From positions 62,001 to 126,000 of the forward strand of contig JBBIVX010000002.1 in the NCBI GenBank assembly GCA_037439465.1: 64,000 bases of DNA, written 5' to 3'. Position 1 is the first letter of the stretch. Every line of letters starts with the position of its first letter. The translations under genes and the position numbers were made by a program. Source of the stretch: Parasulfuritortus sp037439465 (GTDB lineage Bacteria; Pseudomonadota; Gammaproteobacteria; Burkholderiales; Thiobacillaceae). This document shows positions 43,148-51,318 of this stretch, in pieces. Below the pieces are notes generated by a model, which worked only from the letters and a program-made list of their open reading frames with translations, made no database searches and was not told where the DNA came from.

Positions 43148-44449
43148 CTAGTTCGAGACGCCCGTCAGTGCGGCCATGGCCTTTTTGGCTTGTTCCGCCT
43201 GAGGGGCCGTCGACTTCGCTAGCAACCGGTACCATTTCAACGCCGCCTCGATGTCCCTGGCCACACCCCGGCCGTTTCTCAGCATTTCCGCGCAGGCGAA
43301 TTGCGCGGCATGCTCCCCCCCTTCTGCCGCTTTGCAGTACCAGGCGGCCGCCTTCGCTTCGTCCCTGGCCACGCCCTGACCGCTCAGGTAGAAGCCGCCG
43401 ACCCGGTATTGGGCAAAACTGTGTCCTTGCTCGGCGGCCTTTTCATACCAACCGGCCGCCTTGGCCATATCGAGCGGCACTCCCAAACCGCCGCTGTAGA
43501 ACAGTCCAAGCTGCGCCTGGGCGGCGGCATGGCCCTGGGCCGCGGCTCTTTCATACCAAGCCGCCGCGTCGGGATAACTTTTGTCGACTTCCACGCCATT
43601 CTCGAAGACATAGCCCAGGGCATACGCCGCCTCGGCGTGCCCCTGCTCCGCCGCCTTGCGATACCAGTCGAGGGCGCGGCTCATGTCCTTGGCGACATTC
43701 CGGCCGTTGGCATACATGAAGCCAAGATCGTACTGGGCCTGGGCATAACCCAATTCGGCGGCTTCCTGTATCCACCTGGCCGCAGCGGGGTCATCGGGAT
43801 GGCGTTGGCGCGCCGGGTTGAGCACGCCCAGCCGATAGATCGACTCCAGATCGCCCTGTTTGGCGGCCAGGCGGTACCAGCGTATCGCCTGGCGCAGATC
43901 CTTGACCAGGCCGGCCTGCCCCGTCTGATAGGCCTCGCCCAATACAAATTGCGCCGGGGCGTGACCCGCCTCGGCGGCCATGCGCAGCCATTTCACCCCG
44001 CCTTTTTCATCCCGCTCGACGCCTGCCCCTCCCAGCAGGGAAAGCCCATAGGCATATTGGCCCTCGGCATAACCGCTTTCGGCGGAGCGTTTGAACCAGG
44101 CGGCGGCCTCGGTCTCGCGCTTTTCCACGCCCTGCCCATTACGGTAGGCTATGCCGAGATTGAACTGCGCCCGGCCATGCCCCTTGCCGGCGGCCTTGCG
44201 GTACCAGGCAACGGCGGCCACGGCATCGGTGGCCACCCCTTCGCCGTGGGCATATAAAACGCCAAGGTAATATTGCGCCTCAGCATTGCCTTTCTCGGCC
44301 AACGGCCGCCAGAGGCGCAGTGCCTTGGCGTAGTCCTGCGCTTCGTAAGCGGCCACGCCTGCGGCCAAAGGCTTGCTGGCGGCGCCGGCGTCAGCGGGCA
44401 TGGCAAGAAGGCAGAGGGCGACCAGCAGCGCCCGGGAAAGGAGTATCAT
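43148..44449 (-). CDS. Sel1-repeat (TPR-like) exported protein with ten repeats
   Basis: A 433-residue protein with a signal peptide (LLVALCLLAMPADAGA) and ten successive Sel1-like repeats of about 36 residues, e.g. NAEAQYYLGVLYAHGEGV, HGRAQFNLGIAYRNGQGV, YAQAQYDLGFMYANGRNV and HSFAQYRVGGFYLSGQGVA. The repeats cover residues about 53-420; the fifth, IYRLGVLNPARQRHPDD, has lost its glycine turn. Sel1 repeats bind proteins and are common in polysaccharide systems (AlgK is an example in the periplasm). It converges with the DUF2304-like gene and diverges from the SLH gene at 44569, so it could be a scaffold for glycan export. That is inference. Confidence 0.92.
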   Translation of the reverse strand: MILLSRALLVALCLLAMPADAGAASKPLAAGVAAYEAQDYAKALRLWRPLAEKGNAEAQYYLGVLYAHGEGVATDAVAAVAWYRKAAGKGHGRAQFNLGIAYRNGQGVEKRETEAAAWFKRSAESGYAEGQYAYGLSLLGGAGVERDEKGGVKWLRMAAEAGHAPAQFVLGEAYQTGQAGLVKDLRQAIRWYRLAAKQGDLESIYRLGVLNPARQRHPDDPAAARWIQEAAELGYAQAQYDLGFMYANGRNVAKDMSRALDWYRKAAEQGHAEAAYALGYVFENGVEVDKSYPDAAAWYERAAAQGHAAAQAQLGLFYSGGLGVPLDMAKAAGWYEKAAEQGHSFAQYRVGGFYLSGQGVARDEAKAAAWYCKAAEGGEHAAQFACAEMLRNGRGVARDIEAALKWYRLLAKSTAPQAEQAKKAMAALTGVSN

Positions 44450-44568
44450 TCGCTCAGATTTCGGGTGAGATCAGACTAAGCGATAATAACTAAAGTCAGG
44501 TGTGGTCGCGAGGCCGGTCGCTCGACGAGGTGGCGGCCCACTGCCATTCAGTTCGCCAGGAGGTGCAT

Positions 44569-45384
44569 ATGTCATACATACCCGCAATACTGGGCCTGGC
44601 CCTTTCTTCTGCCTTTGTTTTCTCCGCCGGTGCGGCTGACCCGCGGGACGTGCGCGTCCCGCCCAACCCGCCGGATTCCAACAACACGGCGACAGCCGGT
44701 CAGCAGGCAGCCCGACTACACAGCCGGGGGGAGTTTGGCGTGAACCAGAATATCATGCAGATTCACGCCGCGGCCTTTCACCCGGAGTATTCAAGCGAAA
44801 GTTTTTCTTATAAAGGCGTCATGTATTGGGGACCGGCTTCTGTAAGCGGGTGGGCCTGGGCGCCGTTGATACTGCCCTCCGGCGTGGTGCTGGATTCGCT
44901 CGGTCTTTATGCCCACGACACCGACGCCGGTTCGAACATGACCGTGCATCTGCTAAAAACACACGGCGAGGACAGCGCCACGGACCCCATCAACCCAGGC
45001 ATGACCGAGATTGCATCCGTATCTTCCAGCGGTTCTGGCGGCTATGGTTACTACACTGCGGCGCTGAACCACACCATCAACAACGACGCGCGTTTCAGCG
45101 CCGAGGGCGGCAAATACATACTCGAAGCCTACTTTCCCAGTGCTTCGACCTCCTTCAGCGGGGTCGATATCTGGTGGCACCGTCAAATCAGCCCGGCACC
45201 GGTCACGGCGACGTTTGACGATGTGCCGACATCACATTACTTCTTTCAGCAGATCGAGGCCTTGGCGGCGTCGGGCATCACCACTGGCACGACGCCGACC
45301 ACCTTCAACCCCAATGGCTACATAACCCGAGCGCAGATGGCGGCGTTCCTGGCCCGTGCATTGGGCCTGCATTTCCCGCATTAA
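44569..45384 (+). CDS. Exported protein with one C-terminal S-layer-homology domain
   Basis: A 271-residue protein with AGGAGGTG right before the ATG and a signal peptide ending FVFSAGA. Residues about 60-205 are Ser/Gly/Tyr-rich with GASTSFSGVDIWWHRQ-like beta strands and no recognised family. Residues about 216-268 form an SLH domain: ATFDDVPTSHYFFQQIEAL, ASGITTGTTPTTFNPNGYIT and RAQMAAFLARALGLHF. SLH domains attach proteins to cell-wall-bound or surface polymers. It is next to the protease gene with three SLH-like repeats on the other strand. Confidence 0.8.
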   Translation: MSYIPAILGLALSSAFVFSAGAADPRDVRVPPNPPDSNNTATAGQQAARLHSRGEFGVNQNIMQIHAAAFHPEYSSESFSYKGVMYWGPASVSGWAWAPLILPSGVVLDSLGLYAHDTDAGSNMTVHLLKTHGEDSATDPINPGMTEIASVSSSGSGGYGYYTAALNHTINNDARFSAEGGKYILEAYFPSASTSFSGVDIWWHRQISPAPVTATFDDVPTSHYFFQQIEALAASGITTGTTPTTFNPNGYITRAQMAAFLARALGLHFPH

Positions 45385-45447
45385 CGGGGGGTTGAAAAGC
45401 CGGTTGGGTCGAAACTCGCGCAGCGGGACTTCAGGACATGCGTGAGC

Positions 45448-45475
45448 GTGGGCGCGTACCGCCGGCCGCGCCCAC
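45448..45475. other. Strong inverted repeat between convergent genes
   Basis: GTGGGCGCG (45448-45456) and CGCGCCCAC (45467-45475) pair perfectly over a ten-base loop in the 111-base gap between the convergent SLH-protein and protease genes. No T tract follows on either strand, so a terminator role is only possible. Confidence 0.45.
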
Positions 45476-45495
45476 TTGGCTCTGCCAAGACAGAA

Positions 45496-47790
45496 TCAGG
45501 GCTGCACGAAGCCGAATGTCCGGGTGAGGAAGGCGGCCATCTGTCCGCGGTTCACCGACTGGCCTGGGCAGTATTTCCCGCCGCCGCAGCCGGTGGTGAT
45601 ATTCTCCGCCGCCAGTTGTTCGATCCAGTCGCAGGCGAAGCTGCCACTAGGCACATCGCTGAACATATTGCCAGTACAGGTCGGCGGCGTATAGGCCGAG
45701 CCGTGTTTGGTGCGGAGCAGAAAGATCGCCATCTGCGCGCGGGTCACCGCGTTATTCGGACAATAGGCGCCACCGCCGCAGCCGGTGGTGATGCCGTCGA
45801 GCTTGAGCGCATTGATGTAGTTGCAGGCGAACGTCTGCGGGCTGACGTCGCTGAACGGATTGCCCTGGCAGGCGGCCGGGTTGTAGCTGCCGCCATTCTT
45901 GCTGCGCTCCAGGAACACCGCCATCTGGGCGCGGGTCACCGGGTTGGTGGGGCAGTACTGGCCGGCCACGCCGCAACCGCCGGTGATGCCCGCCTGGTAG
46001 ATGGCCTCGATACCGCGCCAGAAGGTATTGCCGGCGCCGGCGTCGGTGAAGGTCAGGGGCCGGCCGTGGAGGACGAGGCGCCAACTGCCGAAGGTGCCGG
46101 TGTCGAGCTGGGCACCGTCCGACACCTTGAGCTGCCAGGTGCCCGCCGACAGTTCGCCCCAATGCCGCGCCGACCTGAACGTCCAGGCGGTGTAGTCGAT
46201 GTTGCCGTCGATATGTGTCTCCGCCAGGACGCTCTGCGTGCCGGCGGGCGAGGTCAGCAGCACGCGCAGATCGCCGCGATAACCATGGGTCGCGCTGAAC
46301 ACCACCTCAACGCTTTCCACGATGATGTTCTGGCTGACCAAGTAACTTTGTGTCACGCCGGTGGGGTCATTGTCCGGTATGGGCACATTCACGCTGAGCG
46401 TGCCGGAATCGACCGATGTCTCGGGCAGCAGGTTGTGGACACGCTGCTGCGCCGCCGTCACCGCCGCGCCGGCATCGACTCGGCCATAGCCGTAGGCGTG
46501 ATTGACATGGCGGCCGGCACCGTTGGTGGTCCAGTCCGTATTGCCTGGATCGTTCTGGGCGGCCGTGGCCAGAAGTATGTGCCTGACGTCGCGCCAGCCG
46601 AGAGCGGGATTGGCCTGCAGCGCCAAGGCCACGGTGCCCGCGACCAGCGGCGCGGCCGACGAGGTGCCGCCGAAGTCGCCGGTGCAGTCGCCGCCGGCGG
46701 CCGTGTTGTAGCCATTGGCGCCGAGCAGATCGGTGGTGGTGATCCCGAGAGTGCCGCCGTTACTGGGGGCGTTGACCAACAACGGTGCGCCCGGCTCGCT
46801 GTACCACGATTGGACACCGGTGTTGTCACTGGCCCCCACGGCGATGACATAGCGGGAGTTGGCGTAGCCGTCGTAGTTGACGTTGTCGTTACTCGCCAGA
46901 CCGTTGCCGCCGGCCCAGACATAGATGGAACCCAGCCCGCCGCGGCCATTGACCACGGCCTCCGCCACGGCCTGTTTGGTGAGCGGGCCCGGTTCTTCCA
47001 GTCTGGCGCCATCATCGGCCGGCCCCCAGCTGTTGCTGTAGATGTGGATGGAGTCAGGGGCGTGCGTCAAGGCCGAAGCTTCCTGCGCGTCGGTGGTGGG
47101 CGCGGCGATCAATCTGAGCCCCGCCAACTGGGAGCGGTAGGCGACGCCGACGCCGCAACTGCTGCCGTCGTCACGTGCCGCCGCCACCCCGGCGGCCGAA
47201 GTGCCATGAAAATCGCTGGTGACATTCGGCGCGGGATCGGCATCGTTGTCATTGAAATCCCAACTGGCGCCGGCGAGATAATTCAGGGATAGGTCGGGAT
47301 GGGCATGTTGGAGCCCGTCATCCACAATACCGATGACGGTCCCAGCCCCGGTGTAGCCTTGCGTCCAGGCGTAGGCCACGTTGGCATCCTCACCTGCCGT
47401 TCCGCCCCCCTGGCCGTAGTTGTCCAGATGCCACTGGTTGACGAAAAGCGGGTCGGAGGGGACCCGTTTCTGCTGTTGCCGGGCGAACTGCTGCTCGGCC
47501 CAGTGTACGCGCGGGTCGCCCCGCAGGCTCTGGGCCGTGGTGCTGTTCTTGGGTCCCAGGCGGCTGCTGGGGATGTCGAAGACATACACATCCTTGAGCT
47601 GTCCCACCGGACGGTAGCCGCTGGCCCCCAGGGTGCCGGCCATGCCGGCGGGATCGACCCCCGGCGCCAGGCGCACCGCCCATTGGTCGGTGGCGGTGCC
47701 GGCGTGCTGCCCGCTCCAGGCGAAGGGGGCCGCTGCCAAACTGGCAAGAAGGATAGGGAGGCTGAGCGGCTTGCGGTGGATTATGGACAT
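45496..47790 (-). CDS. Kexin-like subtilisin (S8) protease with P domain and three SLH-like repeats
   Basis: A 764-residue exported protease. Signal peptide 1-26; an inhibitor-like propeptide about 32-105. The catalytic domain holds Asp157 (GIVDDGLQHAHPDLS), His195 (FHGTSAAGVAA), oxyanion-region Asn296 and Ser377 (FGGTSSAAP). A proprotein-convertase P domain spans about 455-578 (VESVEVVFSATHGYRGDLRV, TWQLKVSDGAQLDTGTFGSW). Three Cys-bearing SLH-like repeats follow (about 581-628, 646-692, 709-757), each with CGGGxYCPxxxVTRAQM-like loops. The triad is intact, so it should be active at the cell surface. The Cys pairs are not typical of Gram-positive SLH domains. Confidence 0.93.
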   Translation of the reverse strand: MSIIHRKPLSLPILLASLAAAPFAWSGQHAGTATDQWAVRLAPGVDPAGMAGTLGASGYRPVGQLKDVYVFDIPSSRLGPKNSTTAQSLRGDPRVHWAEQQFARQQQKRVPSDPLFVNQWHLDNYGQGGGTAGEDANVAYAWTQGYTGAGTVIGIVDDGLQHAHPDLSLNYLAGASWDFNDNDADPAPNVTSDFHGTSAAGVAAARDDGSSCGVGVAYRSQLAGLRLIAAPTTDAQEASALTHAPDSIHIYSNSWGPADDGARLEEPGPLTKQAVAEAVVNGRGGLGSIYVWAGGNGLASNDNVNYDGYANSRYVIAVGASDNTGVQSWYSEPGAPLLVNAPSNGGTLGITTTDLLGANGYNTAAGGDCTGDFGGTSSAAPLVAGTVALALQANPALGWRDVRHILLATAAQNDPGNTDWTTNGAGRHVNHAYGYGRVDAGAAVTAAQQRVHNLLPETSVDSGTLSVNVPIPDNDPTGVTQSYLVSQNIIVESVEVVFSATHGYRGDLRVLLTSPAGTQSVLAETHIDGNIDYTAWTFRSARHWGELSAGTWQLKVSDGAQLDTGTFGSWRLVLHGRPLTFTDAGAGNTFWRGIEAIYQAGITGGCGVAGQYCPTNPVTRAQMAVFLERSKNGGSYNPAACQGNPFSDVSPQTFACNYINALKLDGITTGCGGGAYCPNNAVTRAQMAIFLLRTKHGSAYTPPTCTGNMFSDVPSGSFACDWIEQLAAENITTGCGGGKYCPGQSVNRGQMAAFLTRTFGFVQP

Positions 47791-47839
47791 GAAAACCCCT
47801 TTGGTTCGGCGAAAGGCGTCAGAAAAAAGTTACCCTGGG

Positions 47840-48931
47840 TCAGAGCGGGCGGGTATTGAATTGGTTCATTTTATCAATAAAGGCAGTGCGGCCAAAGCGT
47901 GCCGCCTGTCGTTCGCACGCCGGCCGCATGGCCGTGGCGCGTTGCCGGTCCAGTCGCTTGACGGCCTCGACTATGGACGCAGGGGTGGGAGGCGGCGCCA
48001 GCAACAGGCCGGTTTGGCCATCGATCACGGTTTCCAGCAAGCCGCCCTCGGCGACGCCGATGACCGGCTTGCCGGCCGCCATCGCCTCGACCGGCGAGAT
48101 GCCGAAGTCCTCATCGCGTGGGATATAGATGGCGGCGCGGGCCTGGCCGAGCCATTGCCGCAGTTGCGTTTCATCCTGCCAGCCGGTGAAGCGGATGTTG
48201 CCGGCGCCGGCGGCCAAACGGCGCAAGGGTTCGAGCTCCGGCCCGCCGGAGAGCACGACGAGCTGCTCGTCCGGCATGTCCAGAAAGGCCCGGACGATCG
48301 ATGCCACGCGTTTGGGCGGGGTCAGTCTGGCCGTGGACACGAAATAGTCGCCGGCGCCCAGCCACTTGAAGGTTTCGGTCTCGACGGGGGGGTAGACGAC
48401 CACCGACTCCAGGCCGAGATAGCGTTGCAGCCGCCCCTGGACATTGACCGAGTTGGCGATCACCGTGTCCATGGCCCGTATGGCGCGCTCATAACTTTTC
48501 CGGTAGCGGGCGACGGCCATGGAAAACAGGGGACGGGCGGGCGGCGCCAGTTTTGCCATGTAGTCTGCCTGCCAATCGTAGGCGAAGCGCGGTGGCGTAT
48601 GGCAGTAATAGAGCTTGCGGCCGGTTGCCTGCTGGCGGACGGCGAGGGGGGCGTAATGGCCGCTATAAATCACCGCTTCGGCCTCTTTGAGGAAGGCCGT
48701 GCGCAGGGTGAAAACCGTTATGGCCTCCGCTATTCGCCCCAACGGGGCGGTCCAGGCATCGGCCAGTGCCTTCGCCTCGGCGGTCGCGGCGCCCAGTGCC
48801 GCCGCCTCCGGATAGCGGCGGGAAACGACCAGCCGGCTCTGCGGCATGGCCTCGGCCAGGGTCAGCATCAACCGCTCCGCGCCGCCGGGCACTTGCAGGA
48901 AGTCATAGAGCAGGTAGTTTTTTGGGCGCAT
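47840..48931 (-). CDS. GT4 mannosyltransferase-like enzyme
   Basis: A 363-residue GT4 enzyme. LLYDFLQVPGGAERLMLTLA, KLYYCHTPPRFAYDWQADYM, TVIANSVNVQGRLQRYLG, TARLTPPKRVASIVRAFLDM and PRDEDFGISPVEAMAAGKPV (E-x7-E) are as in mannosyltransferases of O-antigen clusters. Its ATG lies six bases after the preceding reverse-strand gene's stop, so it is the last cistron of the reverse-strand block before the protease gene. Donor sugar is uncertain. Confidence 0.88.
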   Translation of the reverse strand: MRPKNYLLYDFLQVPGGAERLMLTLAEAMPQSRLVVSRRYPEAAALGAATAEAKALADAWTAPLGRIAEAITVFTLRTAFLKEAEAVIYSGHYAPLAVRQQATGRKLYYCHTPPRFAYDWQADYMAKLAPPARPLFSMAVARYRKSYERAIRAMDTVIANSVNVQGRLQRYLGLESVVVYPPVETETFKWLGAGDYFVSTARLTPPKRVASIVRAFLDMPDEQLVVLSGGPELEPLRRLAAGAGNIRFTGWQDETQLRQWLGQARAAIYIPRDEDFGISPVEAMAAGKPVIGVAEGGLLETVIDGQTGLLLAPPPTPASIVEAVKRLDRQRATAMRPACERQAARFGRTAFIDKMNQFNTRPL

Positions 48932-48937
48932 CCGCGG

Positions 48938-50203
48938 TCAGCGCCGGCTGTCGGCGATCAAGGCCAACCATTGTTCCGCCCGCGCCCGCCAGGTATGCGG
49001 CGCGAGGCGTGCGGCATCGGGCGAGCCCGGCATGGTTGAGACATCCTGCCGCCAGGCGGCGAGCAGTTGGCGCAGGGCGCGGGCGATGGCCGGCGGATCG
49101 TTATCCACCACGATGCCGGCGCCGATCCCGCGCAGCAAGGCCGCCCCGGGATCGTCCGCCGTCAGGCTGAGGTGCAGGATCGGTTTTCCGGCGCCGAGGT
49201 ACTCATAGAGCTTGCCGGGCATTTGATAGGGCTGCGCATTGCCGATATTCAACAGCACGTCGGCCCGCCGCTGCAGATCGAGGCATGCGAAATGCCCGAG
49301 GCGACCAAGAAAGCGGACATTGTCGACGCCGGCAAACAGGGGCAGAAAACGGTCGTTGTCACCCGCCACGGTGAACGTGATGTCGGCGCATGACAGTTCT
49401 TTCAGTGCCGCGGCGAAGGCGCCTGGACTGCGGAATTGTTCGTAAAAGTTCCCGGTAAACACGAGGCTCATCTTCCCTGGCGAGAGTGGCGGCGGCGACC
49501 CTGTCGCCGCAAGGGCCGGAGCCGCCTGAGGGAGGCAGGCGAATTTATCGCCATCGGCCAGGCCGTGGCGTGTCTTTAACAGATCGATCAACGGCTCTGT
49601 CGTGACCACGACCCTGTCCGCGCGGCGAATGACCAGCGCCTCGACCCACGTATCCAGCCAGCGCCGCCAGGCCGGGGTGTATGGCGCGCACAGCGGATCG
49701 GCCAGATCGACGATCCAGTTGATTCCATGCCGCTTTTTCGCCCATAACCCAAGCAGCAGATCGACCCCAGGCTCATGCGAGCTGATGATCGCATCGTAGG
49801 CATTGCCGGCCAGTAGTTGCTTGAGACGCCGCCGTGCGAAGGGATACCACTCGCTGCGGACATCAGGGTAGAGCACCCGGTCGAGCCACTGCCGGATGGC
49901 ACGATAAAGGCGAAACGCCAAAGACCGGTCGGCATGCCGCAACAACGAAGGGGCCGTTTCCTGAGCGTCACCCCGCCGCCTGGCCAGCCATTGCGTCAGC
50001 CCGATGAAGGGGCCCGGCCATACCCGGTGCTCGACGATTCCGGCATGAAGGGGGACGGGAAAGGCGGGCAACGCGGTGAAGGACGGACACAACACCTGTA
50101 TTTCCACCCCCAACCCGGCCAATTCGTTGCTCAGATAGAACCAGCGCAAAGACTGCGCGGCCACCACCGGTGGGTATTCATACGCGATGAGGAGGATGCG
50201 CAA
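48938..50203 (-). CDS. GT4-like glycosyltransferase with TTG start
   Basis: A 421-residue GT-B enzyme. LRILLIAYEYPPVVAAQSLR, AIISSHEPGVDLLLGLWAKK, WIVDLADPLCAPYTPAWRRW and AQPYQMPGKLYEYLGAGKPI are typical of GT4-like exopolysaccharide transferases that lack the classical E-x7-E motif. The start is set at TTG 50203, four bases after the wecB stop, because translation further upstream overlaps wecB in another frame and the protein begins with the first strand of the GT-B fold there. No good ATG lies nearby. A TTG would keep expression low. Confidence 0.82.
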   Translation of the reverse strand: MRILLIAYEYPPVVAAQSLRWFYLSNELAGLGVEIQVLCPSFTALPAFPVPLHAGIVEHRVWPGPFIGLTQWLARRRGDAQETAPSLLRHADRSLAFRLYRAIRQWLDRVLYPDVRSEWYPFARRRLKQLLAGNAYDAIISSHEPGVDLLLGLWAKKRHGINWIVDLADPLCAPYTPAWRRWLDTWVEALVIRRADRVVVTTEPLIDLLKTRHGLADGDKFACLPQAAPALAATGSPPPLSPGKMSLVFTGNFYEQFRSPGAFAAALKELSCADITFTVAGDNDRFLPLFAGVDNVRFLGRLGHFACLDLQRRADVLLNIGNAQPYQMPGKLYEYLGAGKPILHLSLTADDPGAALLRGIGAGIVVDNDPPAIARALRQLLAAWRQDVSTMPGSPDAARLAPHTWRARAEQWLALIADSRR

Positions 50204-50207
50204 CGGC

Positions 50208-51305
50208 TTACCCGGGCAGCGTTTTCGCCAATATCGAGGCGATGCGTCCGGCCGCCAGTCCGTCGCCATAAGGCGAAACGCCGCGCGCCATTTGCGCGTA
50301 GGCCGCCTCGTCGTCCAGCAAACGCTGGGCCGCGTCGACGATGCGGACGAAATCCGGGCCGACCAGTTTGACCACGCCAGCCTCCACCGCCTCGGGGCGT
50401 TCGGTCTCACGCCGCAACACCAGTACCGGCTTGCCCAGCGCCGGGGCCTCTTCCTGCACCCCCCCCGAATCGCTGAGGATCAGATAGGCGCGCTGCATCG
50501 CGGCCACGAATGGCAAGTAATCCAGCGGCGGGCACAGCACGATACGGGGGTGAGCGCCAAGAATTTCGTGCGCCGCCGTTTGCACGTTGGGATTGGGATG
50601 CACCGGGTAGAGTATCTGAATGTCCTCGTTGCGGTCGGCCAGTGTGCGCACGGCCCGGCAGATTTCCCGGAACGGCTCTCCAAAGTTTTCCCGGCGATGC
50701 GCCGTCACCAGCACCAGCCGTTTCGAGTCATCCACGGCCATGCCCAACTCCGGGTTGCGCCCGGCGACTGATTTCAAGGCATCGATCACCGTGTTCCCGG
50801 TCACCCAGATCCGGGCCTCTGCCACGCCCTCGCGCAACAAGTTCCGGCGCGCGCTTTCGGTCGGCGCGAAATGCCAGCGCGACAGACGCCCGGCAATCAC
50901 CCGGTTCATCTCTTCCGGAAAGGGATTGGCCATGTCGCCGGTGCGCAAGCCGGCCTCGACATGGCCGAACGGTATCCGCTGATAAAAGCAGGCCAAGGCC
51001 ACGGTCATGACCGTGGTGGTGTCGCCCTGCGCCAATACGACCGCCGGTTTCTCGGACCGAAGCACGCCATCCAGCTTGAGCAACAACCGCGAGGTCAACT
51101 CCGTCAAGGCCTGGTTGGGCCGCATGATGTCGAGGTCGACATCGGGCTGGATATCGAACACCTTGAGCACCTGGTCGAGCATATGGCGATGTTGCGCCGT
51201 CGCCAGCACCCGCACGGTAAACCGGTCCGAAGCTTGCAGTGCCTTGACCACGGGGGCCATCTTGATGGCCTCGGGGCGGGTGCCAATGACGCAGAGTGTT
51301 TTCAT
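50208..51305 (-). CDS. wecB: UDP-N-acetylglucosamine 2-epimerase (non-hydrolysing)
   Basis: A 365-residue cytosolic enzyme interconverting UDP-GlcNAc and UDP-ManNAc. LCVIGTRPEAIKMAPVVKAL, VLAQGDTTTVMTVALACFYQ, FGHVEAGLRTGDMANPFPEE, VTAHRRENFGEPFREICRAV, PVHPNPNVQTAAHEILG and LSDSGGVQEEAPALGKPVLV are all family motifs. No UDP-ManNAc dehydrogenase (wecC) is in the window, so ManNAc itself may be used or the dehydrogenase lies elsewhere. The ATG at 51305 is 13 bases after the mega-enzyme's stop. Confidence 0.95.
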   Translation of the reverse strand: MKTLCVIGTRPEAIKMAPVVKALQASDRFTVRVLATAQHRHMLDQVLKVFDIQPDVDLDIMRPNQALTELTSRLLLKLDGVLRSEKPAVVLAQGDTTTVMTVALACFYQRIPFGHVEAGLRTGDMANPFPEEMNRVIAGRLSRWHFAPTESARRNLLREGVAEARIWVTGNTVIDALKSVAGRNPELGMAVDDSKRLVLVTAHRRENFGEPFREICRAVRTLADRNEDIQILYPVHPNPNVQTAAHEILGAHPRIVLCPPLDYLPFVAAMQRAYLILSDSGGVQEEAPALGKPVLVLRRETERPEAVEAGVVKLVGPDFVRIVDAAQRLLDDEAAYAQMARGVSPYGDGLAAGRIASILAKTLPG

Positions 51306-51318
51306 AGGGGCGGTCTGA

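Noticed and set aside
44470..44568. Promoter GATAAT at 44482-44487 for the SLH gene
   Set aside because: The -10-like box has no convincing -35 partner at 16-18 bases (TTTCGG only), so it is not listed as a feature.
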